Shown: positions 5,460 through 10,147 of the stretch, piece by piece
How positions within the stretch are numbered: position 1 is the stretch's first letter
Layout: the number at the start of each line of letters is the position of its first letter
From: Gemmatimonadota bacterium
Lineage (GTDB): Bacteria; Gemmatimonadota; Gemmatimonadetes; Gemmatimonadales; GWC2-71-9
Assembly: GCA_004357415.1 (NCBI GenBank)
Contig: SMVY01000045.1
Location: forward strand, 1-10,147
Direction of reading: 5' to 3'
Length of the DNA stretch: 10,147 nt
The notes under the pieces: generated by a model
The model's input: the letters and a program-made list of their open reading frames with translations, nothing else
Told to the model about the DNA's origin: nothing
The model's database searches: none
Translations under genes and position numbers: made by a program

Positions 5460-7357
5460 AGGGCTTTCACTCCTACCGGTTGCGATCGCGGGCCGCCATG
5501 GCGCAGTGGGGGCTGGTGGCGGTGTTCATCGTGCTGGCCGGCACCTTCTTCCGCTTGCAGGTCATCCAGTACCAACGTTTCCAGCTGCGTGCCGAGGACA
5601 ACCGGGTGCGGTCGGTACCGCTGATGGCGCCCCGCGGACCGATCCTCGACCGTGACGGGCGGATCATCGCGGAGAACGTTCCCGGGTTCGCGGTCAAGTT
5701 CCTGGCGCGGTCCGAGGATTCTCTGCGGGCGGTCCTGGCGCGGGTGCAGGACATCATCCACTTGGACAGCCTCCATCTCGAACGGGTGGTGCAGCGGTAT
5801 CGCCGGGCCCGCCACCTGCCGGCCCTGCTCACGGCGGATGGTTCGTTCGAGATGATCTCGCAACTGGAAGAGCATCGAGCGCTGCTTCCCGGAATGGTCA
5901 TCGAGTCGGAGCCCAAACGGCATTACCCCCATGGCGCAGCGCTGGCGCATGTGGTCGGGTACGTCGGCGAGGTCAACGAGGACGACTTGGCCACCGGACG
6001 TTTCCCCGGTGCTCGTCTCGGGACCATGGTTGGGCGCGGTGGCCTGGAGGAGGAGTACGATGCGGTGCTGCGGGGCCTGCCCGGCGTCCGGTTCATCGAG
6101 GTGAGCGCCATCGGACGGCTGGTGCGGGAAGCAGGCGTGGCCCCGACGTTGCTGCCAACGGGAGGCCAGCCGCTCCGCACCACCATCGACATCGATCTCC
6201 AGGTGTTCATCGACAGCCTGTGGCGCGTTCGCCATCCTGGCCGGCGGGGCGCGCTCGTAGCGCTCGGGCCGGATGGCGAAGTGCGGGCCTCGTATTCTGC
6301 ACCGACCTACGATCCCAACCTGTTCATCGGTGGCATCTCCGAAAGCGAGTGGCGACTGATGGTCAGCGATCCGTCGAAGCCACTCTTCAACCGGGCCATT
6401 CAGGCACGATATCCGCCGGCCTCACCTTTCAAGTTGGCGGTGGCGGCCATGGGTCTGAAGCGCGGGATCGTCACGCCGGGGAGCTACATGCCGCAGCCAT
6501 GCCGTGGCGGACTCCGCTTGGGCAACCGGTTCTTCCGTTGCTGGAAACGGGAGGGTCACGGCCGTCTCGACCTGACCGGTGCCATCCGCGAAAGCTGTGA
6601 CGTGTATTTCTACCAGCTCGGCGCGCGCCTGGGGCTGAATGCGATCCTGGAAGATGGCTTGGCCATGGGATTCCGTGAGCGGAGCGGCGTGGATCTGCAG
6701 AGTGAAGCCCGGTCGATCTACCCCTACTCGACGGCGTATTTCGATCAGGTTTACGGCCCCCGGGGATGGACCGCCCAAGGGGCCGAGTTCAACATGGCCA
6801 TCGGCCAGGGCGACAACGCCCAGACGTTGATGAACATGGTAAAGTTCTACCAGGCGCTTGCCGGTGATGGATGGCTAGACGCTCCCTATCTGGTGCAACG
6901 TCGCAGCGACGCCAGGCACGACCTGGGGTTGACGCCCAGCCAACTCGAAGCCCTCCGGAAGGCGATGGTCGAGGTAGTTGAAACCGGCACCGCGGTGAGG
7001 AGCCGACGCAGCGATCTTGCCATCGCGGGCAAGACCGGCACGGCCCAGAACTCCCACGGTGCAGACCACGGCTGGTTCATCGGCTTTGCCCCGGCCGATG
7101 ATCCGCAGATCATCGTCGGCGCCATCATGGAGTTTGCCGAACACGGATCACGAGTGGCGCCTTTCGTGGCCGACGTCATCAGCCGCTATGTCCTCGGCCC
7201 CGATGCGGTGGAGCAACGGCGGTTCCTGATGCCGGCCGATTCCGCGCCCCGTGCCGTCCAAATCGATCCCCAGGCGAGTGTCGATCCCAACCCGTCTCCC
7301 CCGGCGGATTCGACCTATCCCGTAATCCCGTTTGTGGCCCCGTTCCCCTTGCCGTGA
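5456..7357 (+). CDS. mrdA: Penicillin-binding protein 2, elongasome transpeptidase
   Basis: A 633-residue class B PBP that cross-links new side-wall peptidoglycan in the periplasm. It has a short cytoplasmic start, one membrane anchor (about 18-33), then the pedestal beginning RSVPLMAPRGPILDRDGR (52-69), a hallmark of this family. The transpeptidase domain holds the three active-site motifs: SPFK (S323 nucleophile, K326) in YPPASPFK, SCD (380-382), and KTGTAQ (526-531). SxD in place of SxN is normal for PBP2. C349, C362, H368 and C381 cluster between the first two motifs and resemble the zinc site described for some PBP2 proteins. A proline-rich tail of about 50 residues follows the domain. 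The start chosen is ATG 5456, overlapping the mreD stop as ATGA; an in-frame GTG at 5351 would add 35 residues encoded inside mreD with no family resemblance. RodA, its glycosyltransferase partner, follows with a four-base overlap. Confidence 0.96.
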   Translation: MKGFHSYRLRSRAAMAQWGLVAVFIVLAGTFFRLQVIQYQRFQLRAEDNRVRSVPLMAPRGPILDRDGRIIAENVPGFAVKFLARSEDSLRAVLARVQDIIHLDSLHLERVVQRYRRARHLPALLTADGSFEMISQLEEHRALLPGMVIESEPKRHYPHGAALAHVVGYVGEVNEDDLATGRFPGARLGTMVGRGGLEEEYDAVLRGLPGVRFIEVSAIGRLVREAGVAPTLLPTGGQPLRTTIDIDLQVFIDSLWRVRHPGRRGALVALGPDGEVRASYSAPTYDPNLFIGGISESEWRLMVSDPSKPLFNRAIQARYPPASPFKLAVAAMGLKRGIVTPGSYMPQPCRGGLRLGNRFFRCWKREGHGRLDLTGAIRESCDVYFYQLGARLGLNAILEDGLAMGFRERSGVDLQSEARSIYPYSTAYFDQVYGPRGWTAQGAEFNMAIGQGDNAQTLMNMVKFYQALAGDGWLDAPYLVQRRSDARHDLGLTPSQLEALRKAMVEVVETGTAVRSRRSDLAIAGKTGTAQNSHGADHGWFIGFAPADDPQIIVGAIMEFAEHGSRVAPFVADVISRYVLGPDAVEQRRFLMPADSAPRAVQIDPQASVDPNPSPPADSTYPVIPFVAPFPLP

Positions 7358-8610
7358 AGACACGTCCGATCCGTAGTGGCGGGCTCGACCGCCAGCTCAT
7401 CGTCAGTACCATCGCCTTGATCGCGTTCGGCCTGGCGATACTGTACTCGGCGGGACAGACCGATGTGGTCAGTGCGGCCTATGGTGTGTGGAAACGGCAG
7501 CTGGTTTGGTTGGGAATCGGGTCGGTGGCGGCCATCGTGGCCTTCCGCATTTCACCGAGAATTCTCGAGTGGCTGGCCCCCGGCGCCTACGGATTCGCGC
7601 TGTTTCTCCTGGTCCTGGTGCTCGCCACCGGCACGGGCGCCGGCACTGCGGCGGGGTCGAAAAGCTGGTTGTCGGTGGCGGGGGTGCACCTCGGCCAACC
7701 GGCGGAACTCGCCAAACTGGCGGTCATCCTGATGCTGGCGCGCTACCTCTCCGGGCTCCGCGACCCGCCCGGGACGCTCCGTGAATTGATCGTGCCGTCG
7801 CTCATTGCCGGGGTTCCGTTTTTTCTGGTGCTCCAGCAACCAGACCTGGGGAGCGCGCTCGTCTTCATCGGGATCCTGTTTGCCATGCTGTTCTGGTCGG
7901 GTGTCCGGTTGTCGCTGCTGTTCCTCTTCGTTTCTCCGGTGGTGAGCCTCCTGCTGGCCTTCCAGACCAATGCCTGGGGCCTGTGGATGATCTTCCTCCT
8001 CGTTTTCCTGCTGGTGCTCAGGCCTTACGTGTTCGAAGGCATCGTGGTCTTCGTTGTCAACGCCGTCATGGGTGCCATTCTGATCCCTGTCTGGCAGCGG
8101 CTGGCCCCCTATCAACAGAACCGCTTGCTCATTTTCCTTAACCCGGAAACCGATCCCACCGGCGCAGGGTACCACTCGATTCAGAGCAAGGTCGCCATCG
8201 GCTCCGGCGGGTGGCTGGGGCAGGGGTATTTGCAAGGTCCGCAGAAGCGCCTGGCATTTCTACCCGAGCAGCACACCGACTTCATCTTTCCCATCGTGGG
8301 CGAGGAACTGGGGTTCGTGGGAGTATTCGTGGCCCTGATGCTGTTTCTCGCGCTGTTGCTCGTGTTGTTGCGCATTGCCCGCCGGGCCATCGACCCCTTC
8401 GCCAGCCTGGTCGCGTTCGGGGTGCTGGGGCTGCTGTTCACCCACGTGTTCGAGAACGTCGGCATGACGGTCAACCTGATGCCGATTACCGGGATCCCGT
8501 TGCCGTTCTTCTCGTACGGCGGGTCCTTTTTTCTGACGAGTATCATTGGGATTGGGCTGGCTTTGCGGGTCGCGTGGGACAGTCGTTTCGCTGGTTATGT
8601 CGATGTCTGA
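7354..8610 (+). CDS. rodA: RodA, SEDS peptidoglycan glycosyltransferase
   Basis: A 418-residue polytopic membrane protein of the SEDS family that polymerises lipid II into glycan strands in complex with PBP2. Signatures: QPAELAKL (115-122), QQPDLGSA (161-168), the DP-x-GAGYHSIQSK region (267-279), LPEQHTDFIF (303-312) with D309 as the expected catalytic aspartate, and TGIPLPFFSYGGS (379-391) near the end. Roughly ten to twelve hydrophobic segments are visible. It is longer than E. coli RodA (about 370 residues), with the extra length appearing to lie between PDLGSA and YQQNR, where two hydrophobic stretches (about 208-224 and 228-247) occur. The GTG start at 7354 shares GTGA with the mrdA stop and has no good ribosome binding site, so it probably depends on translation of mrdA. 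FtsW is the main alternative; placement beside PBP2 and MreBCD points to RodA. Confidence 0.96.
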   Translation: MKTRPIRSGGLDRQLIVSTIALIAFGLAILYSAGQTDVVSAAYGVWKRQLVWLGIGSVAAIVAFRISPRILEWLAPGAYGFALFLLVLVLATGTGAGTAAGSKSWLSVAGVHLGQPAELAKLAVILMLARYLSGLRDPPGTLRELIVPSLIAGVPFFLVLQQPDLGSALVFIGILFAMLFWSGVRLSLLFLFVSPVVSLLLAFQTNAWGLWMIFLLVFLLVLRPYVFEGIVVFVVNAVMGAILIPVWQRLAPYQQNRLLIFLNPETDPTGAGYHSIQSKVAIGSGGWLGQGYLQGPQKRLAFLPEQHTDFIFPIVGEELGFVGVFVALMLFLALLLVLLRIARRAIDPFASLVAFGVLGLLFTHVFENVGMTVNLMPITGIPLPFFSYGGSFFLTSIIGIGLALRVAWDSRFAGYVDV

Positions 8611-8611
8611 C

Positions 8612-8718
8612 AATCGGTTACGATGTCCACTCTGGCGCAGGAGACGCTCCAGTGTGAGATTAGGGGGGCCTCGTTCGGTCCGCAGGTGTCCGATCTCCAA
8701 CCCAAATCGGTGACTATG
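8612..8718 (+). repeat. Pair of near-identical 14-mers in the rodA-accD gap, each ending in ATG
   Basis: AATCGGTTACGATG (8612-8625) and AATCGGTGACTATG (8705-8718) match at 12 of 14 bases and lie 93 bases (31 codons) apart. Both end in an ATG in the accD reading frame, at 8623 and 8716. The rest of the gap contains a G-run (AGGGGGG, 8662-8668) but no strong Shine-Dalgarno at start distance. TACGAT at 8619-8624 resembles a -10 box, but I see no -35 partner. The 31 codons between the two ATGs resemble no AccD N-terminus I know. The repeat may be chance, a small duplication, or a regulatory leader. Confidence 0.4.
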
Positions 8719-8724
8719 GCGATT

Positions 8725-9597
8725 ATGGCCTGGTTTAAAAAGGAGCGGAGGACCCGGACTTCTCAGCGCGAGCGGCTGGAGATTCCACCCGATGCGTGGG
8801 AAAAATGTGACGTTTGCGGGCACGTGGATATTCGCGAACGGTTCGAACGGGCGCTGCGAGTGTGTCCCGAATGTGGACACCACCGTCGGTTCCAAGCCCG
8901 GGAGTACATCGAACTCCTCAGCGACGAGGGCACTTGGCGCGAGTTGTACGGCAAGCTCCGATCGAAGGATGCTCTGCCATTCGAACACTACCTCGATCGC
9001 CTCGAGAAGGCGTACGCCAAGGCTGGTGACGGCGACGCCGTCCTGACGGGAACCGCCCGGTTGGAAGGCATGCCGATCCATCTCGCCGTCATGAACTTCA
9101 CATTCATGGGTGGCTCCATGGGGTCGGTCGTCGGCGAAAAGATCGCCCGTCTGGCACGGCGCTCCGCGGAGAAGCGTATCCCGCTCATCATCGTATCGAC
9201 GTCGGGCGGAGCCCGGATGCAGGAAGGCGTTCTCTCCCTCATGCAGATGGCCAAGACCTCGACCCAGATCGCCCGGGTGCAAGCTGCAGCCGTTCCCTTC
9301 ATCAGCGTGCTGACCGACCCCACCACCGGCGGCGTGTCGGCGTCCTACGCCATGCAGGGCGACGTGATCATCGCCGAACCGGGTGCCGTCATCGGCTTCG
9401 CCGGTCCGCGCGTCATCAAGCAGACCATTGGCCAGGACCTTCCCGAGGGATTCCAGACCTCCGAATTCTTGTTTGAGCACGGCCAGATCGACGACGTGGT
9501 CCCCCGGGGATCGCTGCGCGACACCATCGCCAGGTTGCTGCGCCACATGACTGGAGTGGGGTCGGCCTACGACGACGAACTCGACGAGGCCGGGTGA
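8725..9597 (+). CDS. accD: Acetyl-CoA carboxylase carboxyltransferase subunit beta
   Basis: With AccA, this protein transfers the carboxyl group from carboxybiotin to acetyl-CoA, giving malonyl-CoA for fatty-acid synthesis. From ATG 8725 it is 290 residues, close to E. coli AccD. An N-terminal zinc ribbon has C28-x2-C31-x15-C47-x2-C50. The crotonase-fold carboxyltransferase domain shows GGARMQEG (161-168) and TTGGVSASYA (200-209), whose glycines form oxyanion holes, and FAGPRVI (225-231). The start is uncertain: MAWFKK at 8725 resembles other AccD N-termini, but in-frame ATGs at 8716 (+3 residues) and 8623 (+34 residues) exist and none has a convincing ribosome binding site. The AAGGAG at 8740-8745 is internal to the gene. 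Tandem stops TGA-TAG end it. accA is not adjacent. In E. coli the zinc domain also binds the enzyme's own mRNA; nothing here shows that directly. Confidence 0.96.
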   Translation: MAWFKKERRTRTSQRERLEIPPDAWEKCDVCGHVDIRERFERALRVCPECGHHRRFQAREYIELLSDEGTWRELYGKLRSKDALPFEHYLDRLEKAYAKAGDGDAVLTGTARLEGMPIHLAVMNFTFMGGSMGSVVGEKIARLARRSAEKRIPLIIVSTSGGARMQEGVLSLMQMAKTSTQIARVQAAAVPFISVLTDPTTGGVSASYAMQGDVIIAEPGAVIGFAGPRVIKQTIGQDLPEGFQTSEFLFEHGQIDDVVPRGSLRDTIARLLRHMTGVGSAYDDELDEAG

Positions 9598-9621
9598 TAG
9601 GGCCCGACTCCCGCTGCCATC

Positions 9622-9647
9622 GACCCCGCCCCTCCAGGTGGGGTTTT
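9622..9647 (+). terminator. Possible intrinsic terminator after accD
   Basis: GACCCC (9622-9627) can pair with GGGGTT (9640-9645): four C-G pairs, one A-T and one G-T, across a 12-base loop that could itself form a C-C/G-G pair. An alternative register pairs CCCC 9629-9632 with the same GGGG over a seven-base loop. A run of four T (9644-9647) follows, then a T-rich stretch TTTCC...TTTTCCC. It sits 25 bases after the accD stop and about 45 bases before folC. The stem is short and the T-tract is shared with the stem in the first register, so activity is uncertain. Confidence 0.4.
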
Positions 9648-9691
9648 CCGTTTCCACAGTTTTCCCGGTCCATGTCGTGCTCCCTATGGGC

Positions 9692-10147
9692 ATGAATTAC
9701 CAGGACGCGCTCGCCTTTCTCTTTCCCCGAACCACCACCATCAAATTCGGCTTGGATACCACCAGGATCCTGCTCGAAGCACTGGGCCACCCCGACGCCG
9801 TGTATCCCACGATCCACGTGGGCGGAACCAACGGCAAGGGAAGCGTCTCGACCCTCATAGCAGCGGTGCTGCGGGAAGCGGGCTGGAAGGTTGGGTTGTA
9901 CACTTCGCCGCACCTGTGTTCGTTTCGGGAACGGATCGTGGTCGACGGTGTCCCGGTGAGCGAGGGCGCCGTGGCTATGTGGACGGCGACCCTCGAACCG
10001 CTGATCCTGGCTCACGGGGCCACATTCTTCGAAGCGACCACGGCCATGGCCCTGGCGGACTTCGCCGCTCGCGGGGTCGAAATAGCCGTACTCGAAGTGG
10101 GCCTCGGCGGTCGGCTCGATAGCACCAACGTCGTTAATCCCCTGGTG
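9692..10147 (+). CDS. folC: Folylpolyglutamate synthase / dihydrofolate synthase, N-terminal part
   Basis: The gene runs off the window after 152 codons (usual length about 420-450), with no stop in frame. FolC is a Mur-ligase-like enzyme that ATP-dependently adds glutamate to dihydropteroate or to folates, in the cytoplasm. Visible features are a family-like start MNYQDALAFLF, the P-loop GGTNGKGS (44-51), YTSPHL (70-75), ERIVVDG (80-86), TFFEATTAMA (111-120) and EVGLGGRLDSTN (135-146), carrying the acidic metal-binding and folate-loop residues. ATG at 9692 is chosen because the family-like sequence starts there; in-frame ATG 9686 and GTG 9677 would add two and five residues. None has a good ribosome binding site. 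Adjacency of accD and folC is a common bacterial pairing. A possible terminator between them leaves open whether folC is cotranscribed. The C-terminal domain is outside the window. Confidence 0.95.
   Translation, partial: MNYQDALAFLFPRTTTIKFGLDTTRILLEALGHPDAVYPTIHVGGTNGKGSVSTLIAAVLREAGWKVGLYTSPHLCSFRERIVVDGVPVSEGAVAMWTATLEPLILAHGATFFEATTAMALADFAARGVEIAVLEVGLGGRLDSTNVVNPLV

Noticed and set aside
5096..6235. Minus-strand open frame of 379 codons opposite mreD and mrdA
   Set aside because: Same reasoning: antisense to well-supported genes, low-complexity Arg/His/Pro composition, no domain that I recognise and no ribosome binding site worth noting.
8623..8724. ATG 8623 as the accD start, adding 34 residues
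   Set aside because: The added peptide does not resemble AccD N-termini, there is no Shine-Dalgarno, and MAWFKK at 8725 fits the family start. It is kept as an open question in the findings because of the repeat around both ATGs.
8740..8745. Strong AAGGAG sequence just inside accD
   Set aside because: No ATG, GTG or TTG follows at start distance in any useful frame, so it does not act as a ribosome binding site for a recognisable gene; it encodes Lys-Glu in MAWFKKE.
8260..9693. Long open frame on the minus strand (477 codons) opposite the end of rodA and all of accD
   Set aside because: It lies entirely antisense to two clear genes, has no recognisable motif, and is rich in His, Gly, Arg and Gln as expected from reading GC-rich codons backwards. 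It looks like a by-product of composition.
1..10147. Search for a novel system: defence islands, CRISPR, phage, insertion sequences, tRNA, biosynthetic clusters
   Set aside because: All coding space is taken by conserved housekeeping genes in one direction, gaps are under 115 bases, and no transposase, integrase, inverted terminal repeats, repeat arrays or tRNA-like folds were seen.

Overview
The window is a dense, GC-rich bacterial chromosome segment with every gene on the + strand. It carries housekeeping genes and no mobile element, CRISPR array, RNA gene, toxin, phage or defence gene that I can recognise. Complete genes are an M16 zinc protease, alanine dehydrogenase (ald), dUTPase (dut), the rod-shape set mreB-mreC-mreD-mrdA(PBP2)-rodA, and the acetyl-CoA carboxylase beta subunit (accD). 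The window opens in the last codons of an S1-domain protein, most likely pnp, and closes inside folC. The organism is probably rod-shaped, since it has a full MreBCD/PBP2/RodA elongation machine. High GC together with the order pnp - M16 - ald - dut - mre cluster - accD - folC is compatible with Gemmatimonadota. That assignment is an inference from memory of gene order, not something the sequence proves.

Region 1 (1-3011) is a tight run. The M16 gene starts at a TTG six bases after the pnp stop, with its Shine-Dalgarno inside the end of pnp. ald follows after 42 bases, and dut starts at a GTG overlapping the ald stop by four bases. These genes cover RNA turnover, proteolysis, L-alanine/pyruvate interconversion and dUTP removal.

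Region 2 (3012-8610) is the cell-elongation operon. A 72-base leader, holding a weak promoter candidate and a small inverted repeat over the likely mreB ribosome binding site, precedes mreB. mreC begins on the base after the mreB stop, mreD follows after three bases, mrdA overlaps mreD (ATGA) and rodA overlaps mrdA (GTGA). MreB filaments, the MreC/MreD membrane scaffold, the PBP2 transpeptidase and the RodA glycosyltransferase together insert side-wall peptidoglycan, and the overlaps suggest coupled translation.

Region 3 (8611-10147) holds accD and the start of folC. A 114-base gap before accD contains two near-identical 14-mers, each ending in an in-frame ATG. A possible intrinsic terminator separates accD from folC.

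No intergenic stretch exceeds 300 bases. I found no convincing undescribed system. The points most worth a second look are a Cys/His zinc-site candidate in PBP2, the mreB leader hairpin, the twin-ATG repeat before accD, and an apparently enlarged membrane region in RodA.
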